Assembly (NCBI GenBank): GCA_029962745.1
Contig: CM057154.1
Coordinates: forward strand, 2,259,031-2,323,030
DNA: 64,000 bases
Origin: Echinometra lucunter
Taxonomy: Eukaryota; Echinodermata; Echinoidea; Camarodonta; Echinometridae
Direction of reading: 5' to 3'
How positions within the stretch are numbered: position 1 is the first letter of the stretch; each line of letters starts with the position of its first letter. Shown piece by piece: positions 8,183 to 18,165 of this stretch. Made by a program: the position numbers and the translations under genes. The notes below the pieces were generated by a model. It saw only the letters and a list, made by a program, of their open reading frames with translations, made no database searches and was not told where the DNA came from.

Positions 8183-10219
8183 ATGGAAGGCGATCTTAAG
8201 CATACCATTACTCAAAGCCTAGAGTGTCCAGTATGTCTAAATATCTTCAACGATCCCAAGATCCTGTCGTGTTCTCACACCTTCTGCAAGGGCTGTCTGG
8301 AACGCCTCCTGGAATGCACCGATGCTGACCACAAACTACTTTGTCCTGTTTGCAGAGGTGAAACTAAAGTGCCAGATGGAGATGTGAACCAGCTACAGAC
8401 CAACTTAGCTCTGAAGTCCCTCGTAGAGGATGTAAAACAACAAGGTCAGGTTTGTACCAATTGTGACTCGGGAGATAAACCCCATGCTGTTGTTTACTGT
8501 CAAGATTGTGGTAAATATCTCTGCGTCGCCTGCCAAAAGACGCATTCCCAGTGGAGCGAGTTCAGCGGTCATGAGGTCGTGGCTATGGATCAGATCACTT
8601 CAGGAAAAGTTTTGCTGAGGAGACGCCGTAAATGCAAGAAGCATCCCAATGAGAGTGAGGAATGCTTCTGTTCTGAATGCCGGAAGTACGTCTGCTTCAG
8701 ATGTGGTGTCATGGACCATGGGAACAAGGGTCACCAGATCATTGAAGCATCGGTCCATGAAAGCGACCACAAGAAGATCGTGGATGACCTGAAATCGAAG
8801 GCTGATAATAAGCAAGCTACTATTCAGCATTACATTGACTTCGTCAACGAAAGGAAAGATCATATGGACAACGTGGCGACAAAACGTGTAGATGATGTCA
8901 CGAAGGCTTACGAAGAAGCTGTTCAACAATTGGGCGAAAGAAAGGACGCCCTCGTGGGGCAGATAGAGAGGATTAACGAGGATGTGAAGAAAGAACTAGA
9001 CGCTATGAAAGAAACTGCTGAAAAACAAATCAGTCACATGACAGCCATTACTGACCTGGTATCCAATGGGATGAAAATACCGCTAGAGATGGAGGCTCTA
9101 GCTGCACACGACACGCTTTGTCAAGAATTACAAGCAGCCCTTGAACGAGAAGATCCTGAACACGAAGAGCCTAGGAAAACAACCAGGGTTGGAGAGAGTT
9201 TCATCTTCCAGAGGAATGTGGGGAAGGATGAGTTAGGTCTTGGTAAAATGGTGGCATGGGAAGTAAATGACATAGAGTTGCCGACTAAGGATAATATGAA
9301 TCGCATGGCTGCTACTCCAGACGGTAGAATGGCGGTGGGATATCATGCAGGAGGAATCGATATCTTCTCTCCTGATGGTCAGCTACAGCAGACAGTGCTC
9401 AAGGATGTCTCAATCGTGGAGGTAGAACCCTTGTCTGATGGTCGGTATATTATACGCAGTACGTTCAACGACCTATCACTTTACACATCAGAGTGGGAGA
9501 AGCTGGATGTAACGTTTGAGACTCTGAGTAACGATGAGGGTGGGTTCAGAGGCCTCACTGGAGGCAGTGATGATCAGATCTATGTCAGCTACAGGGAAGC
9601 TAAGAAGATTCAGGTATTCTCACCAGCAGGTGGGAAGGCGATCAGGGAGATACCATGTGATGGATATGAACCATGTCAAATCACTAGTTTTAAAGACTCA
9701 TTAATAATCCAAGATTACAACATAGTAAGAATTATTGACATAGCAGGCAATGGAAGACACAGGGTAATGAAGTCAAACACTATTGCATTCGCTGCTGTGA
9801 CTCAGAGCAATTCAATCCTGATCGCTTGGGTCAAGCATGATGATGGGTTGGTCAGTATCGATGAGTACACCAACGTGCTGAAACACATCCAGACTCTCGT
9901 CTCTGATTACAAGATTGAGAAGCCTGAGAGATGCTGGTACTATCTACAGGAGTTTCAATCAGGAGAGATCGCCTTCTGCACCCCTGACAGGCTTTACATA
10001 TTTCACAAGCAGATATTACTCAATGGGACGACAAATGCAGGAGACGTCATAGGATCAAATTCATCAGATGGAGGAATTTCATATGAAGAAGAATATGATG
10101 AAGAATATCATGAAGGATGGGGTAGAGAATATGATGAAGCATATGATGAAGAATATGACGAAGAATGGGTAGAGAATATGATGAAGCATATGAAAGAAGA
10201 CTATTATATCGATAATTGA
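8183..10219 (+). CDS. TRIM-type RING/B-box protein, copy 1 (intact)
   Basis: Predicted E3 ubiquitin ligase of 678 residues, coded in one exon. The RING finger (C3HC4) uses Cys15, Cys18, Cys30, His32, Cys35, Cys38, Cys54 and Cys57. B-box 1 spans about 91-130 and B-box 2 about 151-184, with all zinc ligands present. A coiled coil follows (about 192-325), then a beta-propeller-like region (about 370-620) with repeated 'SPDGQL' and 'SPAGGK' turns, as in TRIM proteins with NHL-like propellers. The tail (about 625-678) is acidic, with EEYDE repeats and a short less acidic stretch (NMMKHMKED) near the end. The ATG is chosen because it follows the splice acceptor and has a good context (A at -3, G at +4). 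Substrate is unknown; a role in innate immunity is inferred from family and array behaviour. It may be annotated as TRIM2/3/56-like by similarity. Confidence 0.9.
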   Translation: MEGDLKHTITQSLECPVCLNIFNDPKILSCSHTFCKGCLERLLECTDADHKLLCPVCRGETKVPDGDVNQLQTNLALKSLVEDVKQQGQVCTNCDSGDKPHAVVYCQDCGKYLCVACQKTHSQWSEFSGHEVVAMDQITSGKVLLRRRRKCKKHPNESEECFCSECRKYVCFRCGVMDHGNKGHQIIEASVHESDHKKIVDDLKSKADNKQATIQHYIDFVNERKDHMDNVATKRVDDVTKAYEEAVQQLGERKDALVGQIERINEDVKKELDAMKETAEKQISHMTAITDLVSNGMKIPLEMEALAAHDTLCQELQAALEREDPEHEEPRKTTRVGESFIFQRNVGKDELGLGKMVAWEVNDIELPTKDNMNRMAATPDGRMAVGYHAGGIDIFSPDGQLQQTVLKDVSIVEVEPLSDGRYIIRSTFNDLSLYTSEWEKLDVTFETLSNDEGGFRGLTGGSDDQIYVSYREAKKIQVFSPAGGKAIREIPCDGYEPCQITSFKDSLIIQDYNIVRIIDIAGNGRHRVMKSNTIAFAAVTQSNSILIAWVKHDDGLVSIDEYTNVLKHIQTLVSDYKIEKPERCWYYLQEFQSGEIAFCTPDRLYIFHKQILLNGTTNAGDVIGSNSSDGGISYEEEYDEEYHEGWGREYDEAYDEEYDEEWVENMMKHMKEDYYIDN

Positions 10220-10365
10220 TGGGTTAGCTCTTTCTTCTGTTCCATCTTTATAGGATAAAATAAGACAATGTCTAGGCTAATGTAGAACGAAATAGACTTT
10301 ACCATGCTAAAGAAGTATATTACCTAACAACTCATATCGTATCTATACTAATTTTTCACAGACAT

Positions 10366-10375
10366 AATAAATAAA
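10366..10375 (+). terminator. Poly(A) signals of TRIM copy 1
   Basis: Two overlapping AATAAA hexamers lie about 150 bp after the stop codon. The same pair is conserved in copies 2 and 4. Confidence 0.65.
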
Positions 10376-13300
10376 AGTACAATATATGTTGTTGAATATT
10401 GGAAGTACTCCAGCTATAATTTAGGATTCTAGAGAAAAATGTGGATCGGTTGTTATTCATGACGAGTTTCCTACCTTCATGTTACGAACACTGTCGTGAC
10501 TATGACGACTGTCTAGGTGTTTTTGGTTACAAACTTTCTGTAATAAAATTAATGTTTTGTACACAAATGCTAAAGTCTGATATAAAAGGTATTTTCTTTC
10601 AAATTTCAAAGGTTCTTTGACACTGATAACAACATGAGAGACACTTTTAGTTATCAGACAGAAAAAAAAAAGATCCTGATAATCCAGCAGAATGATCTTA
10701 ATGATGATGCCTCTTTGGGGGAAAAATGTGGACTAACATGACTAGCATTGACGCGAGTCACACATGCCCATGATATCGCTGGTCTATCGTAGGTTCGGTC
10801 AGAGGTTTTAATCGCACTTTTTTAAATAATGAATTACATGTGTAATCTTTCTCCCTGTGAAGCACAAAAGAATGGTCTAAAGTAATTAGTAACACAATGA
10901 TGAGGGTTTATTTTTGTGGCTTAGTTCTTATCAAACATAATTTGTAGTTTGTGATTTTCTTTGATTGTGATTTCCTGGATGTAAATTACAGCGAATACTG
11001 AGAGACTGCGTTCAATAGATTTTTTTGTATAAAGAAATTAGTATCGTTTGTCGATTTAAAAAAAATAAATAACTACATCCATTTGATTATATACAATGCT
11101 TATTGAAGATTTTTTCCCTAATGTGATATGTTGGAGATATGTTTTTTGTTGTTGTTTAATATGAATACAGATATTTGCCCCTCTCAGGCTCTCACTACAA
11201 TTTCATTAGTCCACATCAGTGGTATTGAATAAAAAGAAAATTAAGAGAATTAATGGAGAAATGAAATTGTAAGGTCATTTCAGCCAGAAAGGGTGTTAAT
11301 TTATTGATTATGATCTCGTTCACTTTGCTGCTTTATAGATAGACAAGTGTATGAACAAAGCGTTGAAATATATTTAGAAATTAATCATTTTGATCTGGAA
11401 TCCATATTTTGAGTATTTTCTACCTTGTATACTTGTCAGAACGCCATTGAATCAAAGATTACTTCCAGGTCAAAAGACTAAGGAACATGAATAACACCTC
11501 ATAGCATGTATAGTGTACACCGCTATGCATGTAAACGTATCTTTTCATGTACTTTCCGTTAACAGATGGTTCATTTAATTGCTTGTGTGAATACTGGAAG
11601 CATTTATTCCGTATGATGTGTAAGTATGTTTATGTATATGCTAAAAAAAACAACAACAAACAAAAAAACTAGCGATCAATTTCATCATCCTGTACAAACT
11701 GTCATTCACTCTGATGTTATACTTATTTCGGCTCTCTTTACTCTTATCATTATTCACGAGATATTTTTGGCTCTTGATTTGATTACAAACTCACATTTTC
11801 TATAAAATACGATGTTTAATCATCATGTTAAAAGTGGCATTATGGTAAAAAAAAAAAAATAAATAAATACTGCATAGTTCTTCCTGAGCCAAACATGGCT
11901 CGAGTATAAACACTGCGATGATTATGATGATGATGTACATGATTATTACGAAACTTACGAACTTTGAACTTAGCTAACATTTAGAAGTGTTTGTTCATTC
12001 CTCTCTTTTTTTATCCTTAGATATTTGAACTAAATGTTTCATTTGCAGTAAATTGGCCTTATGTTTGATACTGCTAAGAAATTACTGGCGTATCAAGGGC
12101 GGAAGAGGGTGCATTCAGTGCCTCTAGTAAACTTGGAAATTGTGATAATCGTGTATAAATTTGGGGGCTGTAATAGAATTCTGCACATCTGGTAAATGTG
12201 TGATTTTATTTTTTTTTTAAATAGTAAGAGAAGGTTTTCATTTTACTTCTCGCCCAGAGAAGAAACTTGGTTACTCAAATGCCTTTGAAGATGAAGATCA
12301 ATCTCACATAAAAAGTGGAGTATTATAGGGAACTGGTAATACTGAGTAATGTTTTAAAACGTTATCATATCTAATTAATGTATGCTTAAAATTAACATTA
12401 GATATATATTATTGACATGTGGAAGTATGAATCAAAACGGATATCTGCTAAAAATGAAAAAAAAAAATGATTGCAGTTTAGAAGCAATTTAGACACACAT
12501 TAAAAGGAATGGCGAAAAAATGTCTGATACAGATATTTTCACTTTTTGTATTTAAATCATCAGTATTTTCATAACTAAATTAGATTACGGCTAATGAAAT
12601 CCACCAACGTTTTTGTATGGCCACATCATTTGTAATTATCAATATTGTAGCCATGAAAATAAACATTATTTTTAAAAACTAGAACCGATGTTACCAGTTC
12701 CCTTAGTATTAATCGCATTTCATAACTGGTTTTTTAAAGATCAGCGCCCGAAGTCACATATCATGCATAATGTACAATCGGTTCGGAGGAACACTTACTT
12801 TGTAATTTTTACAGTCTAGTGATATTTCGGTTTGATGATTCACAGAACACTGAAGTTAGGACACATTTTGCAACTGAGATTAAAAGTAGTAGAAAAAAAA
12901 TGGAAAAATTTTGTTTCTGCTGCACTTCCATAAGTTTGAAAATTCACTTGTACCATAGCAAGGAATCGTATACCTGTAGTAGGCTTTGCCATAGCCAACT
13001 AGAAGTAAAGATGTAACTAATTACAGCCAGATAGGAATGAGAGGACTAATATTATCTGCTGTGTCAGGAATATTGACTAAGATGAAATATCAAATGCTTC
13101 TTCCAACAAACCGAAACTTTTGGAATTTTCATGACTTGTCTTTATTGCAACTCCAGAACATGAAGGTGTGGACAATATCGTACACACATTGCAACAAAAA
13201 CATGAGAATCCTATTATCAGTATTATTTTCATAATAATCAGCAGCGTTCTTCTTCTATGAGAAGTTTATGCATTATGGTCATGTATGTAAAACTTGTGAA

Positions 13301-13560
13301 AACTTATACTCTGAGGTGCTGAGAGAGACTTTGCTGCTGTATGGCTTCGTTTTCTCTAAAGAGTAGTCTTTCAGGAAGAAAGAGGGAGAGAGAGAGAGGG
13401 AGAGAGAGAGAAAAGCAGTTGTCTTCGCCCACTTTTGAAGAATGAAGAAATGAAAATTATCTCTTTGACAGATGAGAGAACTACTTTGTTTTCCACATTT
13501 TCCAACTCTCTAACCTCTCTGTACTGATGCACAGTTGTCAGTACCTACTAAATTGTTCAC
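10376..13560. other. Intergenic part of TRIM unit 1
   Basis: AT-rich DNA without a supported gene. The whole stretch is repeated after copy 2 (18166-21329) and copy 4 (35554-39229), with many small indels, and in a more diverged form after copy 3. A (GA)n tract lies at 13380-13411. Short ORFs here are not preserved between copies. Confidence 0.7.
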
Positions 13561-14208
13561 CAGGCGCGGTTCTAGAGCAAACGATTTGGGGGGGGGGGGG
13601 AGGCTACTTGGGGCTTGGAGGATATGTGCCAGAACTAGAGCAAAGCGACTAGGCCTATGGCATTTTTTGATGAAGAATTATCACCTTTACCATGATAAAG
13701 AGTATATATGTAAGCGAGGTGACAGAATGGGCTATTATTTAGATATCTTATTGTTAGTCCGCAAGTCCGTAAGCAATTGAGCAAAAACGTCAGATTTATC
13801 CAAGTCGTCTCGTGAATAGCATGACAAAGAGTGTATATTTTTTCTCGCTCGCTGAGCTCGCTCGTATAATATTTAGACACAGAATGTTTGGGGAAAGCGA
13901 ATGAATTCTGCAGGCGAAGTGACCAAATTTAAATATCGTATAGGCCCATCTCGTATTTTGATGAAGAATCATCACTTCTATAATGAAAAGGAGTATTATT
14001 TCCCTGCTCACCTCACTCGTTCATATAAAAATCACCAAATCTGGTTGAAATTGAAACGAAAATGTGTAGGAGAGACGAAGGAAAATGTGATTAAGGCAAA
14101 CAATTGAAAGTACCCCATGGGCTTTAGACGGTTTAAGTAATGTTTGTCGGTAATCAGTAGCCTCTACACCCCCCCCCCCCCCCCCCCCCCACTGAAAAAG
14201 GTCCTGTT
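13561..14208. mobile_element. hAT-like element remnant, unit 1
   Basis: The left end CAGGCGCGGTTCTAG follows TTGTTCAC, exactly as at the 1.78-kb element at 39230. A G run, GCTCGCTGAGCTCGCTCG words and a C run follow. The right end is altered: in unit 2 it reads GTTACGCCCCTG (21981-21992), and 14 bp are missing here. It is an internally rearranged copy inherited by units 1 and 2. Confidence 0.5.
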
Positions 14209-14839
14209 CTTCGGTGACACATAGAAAACGTATGATAAAGCAAATGTAAATACTAAAAATCTTAAGACAAACGTAAGTAAACCTAATATACACGCACTGC
14301 AGTATGCAGATAAAGCTTGGCAAACACTGCGAACAGGTTTGATCCAGATTTTCTGCTGATGTACGGTTTTGTTTTATTGGATTTTGCTTTGTTTTTCATG
14401 ATTTTCCATGTATTTTTTGTAATTCAAACGTTTTTTTTTTTTTTTTTTTGCCTGAAAAAATCGCGTTTTCCGTGAAATTCCGTGTTCTTCCCGGATTCCG
14501 TGAAATTTTTCCATTTTCCGTATAGCGGCAAACTGGGGACCTTACCCTAGACTTGAGGAATGAACCCTTGCTAAAGAAAATCCTAACAGTGTCTGAACTG
14601 TAAGACTACTACATGCCGTGTTAAAGTTGTTCCTAACTAAACCAGAAACTGTTCAAGACGTATTCTACTCAAAGTTTTATGGAATTGTGTTAAAGTGTCA
14701 AACAAAGTCTGCAAACATGGTCGATGGGGCAGCCCCAAACGAAGCAGTACCGCGAACAGGGTGAAAATGAATTGTGTTTTTTTTTTTAAAGAAAGACACA
14801 TGCACACGTTGTTACTAATATGCCTATAGCACAATAATC
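14209..14839. other. Intergenic DNA, unit 1/2 boundary
   Basis: Contains a poly-T run (14431-14449) and several TTCCGTGAAAT words near 14470-14520. From about 14545 (CCTAGACTTGAGG...) it is homologous to 22325 onward and to about 30160 onward, which marks the upstream limit of similarity shared by units 2, 3 and 4. No gene is seen. Confidence 0.55.
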
Positions 14840-14982
14840 TGTTTAATGTATGATTAAAAAATCAATATAGATAAAATGCCTTTTTCAAGGACGTAAGTGC
14901 CGTGTCGCGGATCGAACCCCCAATTCTCGCGTTTCCAGTCAAGTGCCTACACCATCCGACGACGACACAGGTCCTAATACGC
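14840..14982 (-). mobile_element. tRNA-derived SINE, unit 2
   Basis: Same element and position as 6985-7137, with a tRNA-like head and box B-like GTTCGATCC on the minus strand. Confidence 0.6.
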
Positions 14983-15632
14983 GAAATAGCGCCATCTCCG
15001 AAGTAGAGAATGCCCTTTTTTCTCCTTTCTTTCCTCTTTTTTCTTTTTTTTCCCCCCAATATGTTTGTAGGTGAGTATTTTTCTTTTGTGGTATAAACAA
15101 TGCAATACGTATCGAGTTTTCATATAATATTGATTTTAATATGAATATTCCTTCTCCATTTTTTACATTAAGGAACAATCTGAATTAACGTAGAAAAGGT
15201 ATCTGATTAAAGAGTCTCCGATGCTTGCCGGTAACTGATTTTTCGAACGTTAGTATGGTGAATACAGCAAAACGAAATGAAAACAAACACGTCATACATG
15301 TCATAAGCCAGCCTAAACTCACAAACACCTCATAAGCAAGCCTATACTGCATGCATAATAAGTCACGTGATTCGGTGGGAATTCCCAAGTACCATCAATG
15401 GATCACTCTGCTGTAGCTGTGAATTGTATTGAAAGAAATATCAGTTCTCTATCGTTAGATTGCGCACTTGTTGCATGTTGTTGCATGGACTACGGAGTGT
15501 TCAACAATCACGCAAAAAATTTCGGTTGAGGTGAACCCGGAAATTCTATTATAGAGTATTCTTTTTATTCTCACCGTCGTTTACGTATTTCGTCGAGTGA
15601 AATTTGATTAATGATTATATTGTTGGATTTCG
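14983..15632 (+). promoter_or_regulatory. Upstream region and 5' UTR exon of TRIM copy 2
   Basis: Equivalent of 7141-7805 and nearly identical to the region before copy 3. It ends at the donor TTCG|GTAAGT. Confidence 0.55.
15364..15386 (+). promoter_or_regulatory. E-box and perfect kappaB palindrome, TRIM copy 2
   Basis: CACGTG at 15364-15369 is followed by GGGAATTCCC at 15377-15386, a perfect match to the NF-kappaB consensus GGGRNNYYCC. It lies about 646 bp before the ATG. Confidence 0.5.
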
Positions 15633-16012
15633 GTAAGTTTGTTTGGTTTTTTTTTTTAGAACTTATTTTGTTGACATGCATACTGGTGTCTTGTTCTTTA
15701 ACTTAATGAAAAATCGTAAAAGGACCAACAAGCTTTCATCGTGCCCACACAACTTAGAAGTGATATATAAATATGCTGCTGAAAGCAGAAATGATTAAAC
15801 ATGTTAAATGTCAATATCACAAGCAGAAATTTATTTGGTGAATGTCGTACATCAGAATTAAGGTAATGAGAGCTGTAGTAGTTAAATTAGGATTATGTTA
15901 ATGTTGCATCATAGGGTTATATGCAGTTTAACAGAATTTGGGGGGAAAATAAGAGGTGTATGCATTATGCAGTACTTTTATTCATTCTACCTTCATTTTT
16001 TTGTAAATCCAG
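15633..16012 (+). other. 5' UTR intron of TRIM copy 2
   Basis: Donor GTAAGT at 15633 and acceptor CCAG ending at 16012. Without splicing, an in-frame upstream ATG at 15921 would extend the protein, but that region is the intron's acceptor tract. Confidence 0.7.
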
Positions 16013-16022
16013 ATCCTTGATA

Positions 16023-17894
16023 ATGGAAGGCGATCTTAAGCATACCATTACTCAAAGCCTAGAGTGTCCAGTATGTTTAAATATCTTCAACGATCCCAAG
16101 ATCCTGTTGTGTTCTCACACCTACTGCAAGGGCTGTCTGGAACGACTCCTGGAATGCACCGGTGCCGACCATAAACTACTTTGTCCAGTCTGCAGAGGGG
16201 AAACCAAAGTGCCAGATGGAGATGTGAACCAGCTACAGACCAACCTAGCTCTAAAGTCCCTCGTAGAGGATGTACAAAATCAAAGTCAGGTTTGTACCAA
16301 TTGTAAATCGGGAGATAAAACCCCTGCTGTTGTCTACTGTCAAGATTGTGGTAATTATCTCTGCATCGCCTGCCAAAAGACACATTCCCAGTGGAACGGG
16401 TTCAAATTTCATGATGTCGTGGCTATGGATCAGATCTCTTCAGGAAAGGTTTTGCTGAGGAGACGCCGTAAATGCAAGAAACATCCCAACGAGAGTGAGG
16501 AATGCTTCTGTTCTGAATGCCGGAAGTATGTCTGCTTCAGATGTGGTGTCATGAACCATGGGAACAAGGGTCACCAGATCATCGAAGCACCGGTCCATGA
16601 AAGCGACCACAAGAAGATCGTGGATGACCTGAAGTCTAAGGCTGATAAGAAGCAAGCTACTATTCAGCATTACATTGACTTCGTCAACGAAAGGAAAGAT
16701 CATATGGACAACGTCGCGACGCAACGCGTAGATGATGTCACCAAGGCTTACGAAGAAGCTGTTAGACAATTGGGAGAAAGAAAGGACGCTCTGGTGGGTC
16801 AGATAGAGAAGAGGAACGAGGATGTGAAGAAAGAACTAGACGCTATGAAAGAAACGGCTGAGAAACAAATCAGTCACATGACAGCCATGACTGACCTGGT
16901 ATCCAATGGGATGAAAATACCGCTAGAGATGGAGGCTCTAGCTGCACACGACACGCTTTGTCAAGAATTACAAGCAGCCCTTGAACGAGAAGATCCTGAC
17001 CACGAAGAGCCTAGGAAAACAACCAAGGTTGGAGAGAGTTTCACCTTCCAAAGGAATGTGGGGAAGGATGAGTTAGGTCTTGGTAAAATGGTGACATGGG
17101 AAGTAAAAGACATAGAGTTGCCAACCAAGAATAGTATGAATGGCATGGCTGCTACTCCAGACGGAAGAATGGCTGTGGGATGTGACACAGGAGGAATCGA
17201 AATATTCTCTCCTGATGGTCAGCTACAGAAGACAGTGCTCAAGGATGTCAACATCCTTAGGGTAGAATCCCTGTCTGATGGTCGGTATGTTGTACGTAGT
17301 ACGTCCAACAACCTATCCCTTTACACATCAGAGTGGGAGAAGCTGCATGTAACGTTTGGGACTCTGAGTTACGATGAGGGTGGGTTTGGAGGCCTCACTG
17401 TAGACAGTGATGATCAGATCTATGTGAGCTATAGGAAACCAAAGAAGATCCAGGTATTCTCACCAGCAGGTGAGATGGCGATCAGGGAGATACCATGTGA
17501 TGGGTATGTACCTGAGCAAATCACAGTTCATCATGACTTATTAATCATTACGGTTGCTCATACAGTGAGAATCATCGACAAAGCAGGCAACGAAAAACAC
17601 AGGGTAGAGAAATCAACCATTTACCCATACGCTACCGTGACTGGGAGTAATTCAATCCTGATCGCTTGTGTCAAGCACAAAGATGGATTAGTCAGTATCA
17701 ACGAGTACACCAACGAGCTGAAACACATCCAGACCTTCATCTCTGATCACAAGATTGAGAAGCCTGAGAGACACTGGTACTATCTACAGGAGTTCAGATC
17801 AGGAGAGATCGCCTTCTGCACCCCAGACAGGCTTTACATATTTCACAAGCGAATATTACCAAATGGAACTTCAAATGCAGGAGATGTCATATGA
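16023..17894 (+). CDS. TRIM-type RING/B-box protein, copy 2 (tail lost)
   Basis: Predicted E3 ubiquitin ligase of 623 residues, same layout as copy 1: RING at about 15-57, B-box 1 at about 91-130, B-box 2 at about 151-184, coiled coil, and propeller-like region. All RING and B-box ligands are kept. At codon 624 the GGA of copies 1 and 4 is TGA (ATAGGA to ATATGA), so the protein ends right after the propeller and lacks the acidic tail. The former tail is still readable downstream but has a second in-frame stop. The RING to propeller part looks functional, and close homologues keep the frame, so I call it a gene with a shortened C-terminus rather than a pseudogene. Expression is unknown. Confidence 0.85.
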   Translation: MEGDLKHTITQSLECPVCLNIFNDPKILLCSHTYCKGCLERLLECTGADHKLLCPVCRGETKVPDGDVNQLQTNLALKSLVEDVQNQSQVCTNCKSGDKTPAVVYCQDCGNYLCIACQKTHSQWNGFKFHDVVAMDQISSGKVLLRRRRKCKKHPNESEECFCSECRKYVCFRCGVMNHGNKGHQIIEAPVHESDHKKIVDDLKSKADKKQATIQHYIDFVNERKDHMDNVATQRVDDVTKAYEEAVRQLGERKDALVGQIEKRNEDVKKELDAMKETAEKQISHMTAMTDLVSNGMKIPLEMEALAAHDTLCQELQAALEREDPDHEEPRKTTKVGESFTFQRNVGKDELGLGKMVTWEVKDIELPTKNSMNGMAATPDGRMAVGCDTGGIEIFSPDGQLQKTVLKDVNILRVESLSDGRYVVRSTSNNLSLYTSEWEKLHVTFGTLSYDEGGFGGLTVDSDDQIYVSYRKPKKIQVFSPAGEMAIREIPCDGYVPEQITVHHDLLIITVAHTVRIIDKAGNEKHRVEKSTIYPYATVTGSNSILIACVKHKDGLVSINEYTNELKHIQTFISDHKIEKPERHWYYLQEFRSGEIAFCTPDRLYIFHKRILPNGTSNAGDVI

Positions 17895-18048
17895 TCAAAT
17901 TCATCAGATGGAGGAATTTCATATGAAGAAGAATATGATGAAGAATATGATGAAGGATGAGAAATTTAGAGAATTTAGAGAATATGATGAAGCATATGAT
18001 GAAGAATATGACGAAGAATGGGGTAGAGAATATGATGATATAGCATAA
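17895..18048 (+). pseudogene. Untranslated remnant of the acidic tail, copy 2
   Basis: This sequence corresponds to the EEYDE repeat tail of copies 1 and 4, including GAAGAATATGATGAA units, but lies after the new stop and holds another in-frame TGA near 17958. The end (ATAGCATAAAATAAG) matches copy 4. Confidence 0.75.
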
Positions 18049-18155
18049 AATAAGACAATGTCTAGGCTAATTTGGAACGAAATAGACTTTACCATGCTTA
18101 AGAAGTATACTACCCAACAACTCGTATCTTATCTATACTAATTTTTCACAAACAT

Positions 18156-18165
18156 AATAAATAAA
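18156..18165 (+). terminator. Poly(A) signals of TRIM copy 2
   Basis: Overlapping AATAAA hexamers at the position equivalent to those after copy 1. Confidence 0.65.

Noticed and set aside
12819..13016. Short frame shared with unit 4 at 38503-38685
   Set aside because: It is disrupted in unit 2 and differs in length, with no protein-like pattern; it is shared only because the intergenic DNA is duplicated.
13635..13880. An 81-codon minus-strand frame identical to one at 21409-21654
   Set aside because: The identity comes from the very recent duplication of the whole block; the frame covers hAT remnant sequence and is not preserved in unit 4.
15921..16022. N-terminal extension of copy 2 with a hydrophobic stretch resembling a signal peptide
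   Set aside because: It lies in the intron acceptor tract, is not preserved in the other copies, and the ATG after the acceptor is common to all four.
17755..18048. A 97-codon frame overlapping the end of copy 2
   Set aside because: It is an out-of-frame reading of the propeller end and the former acidic tail.
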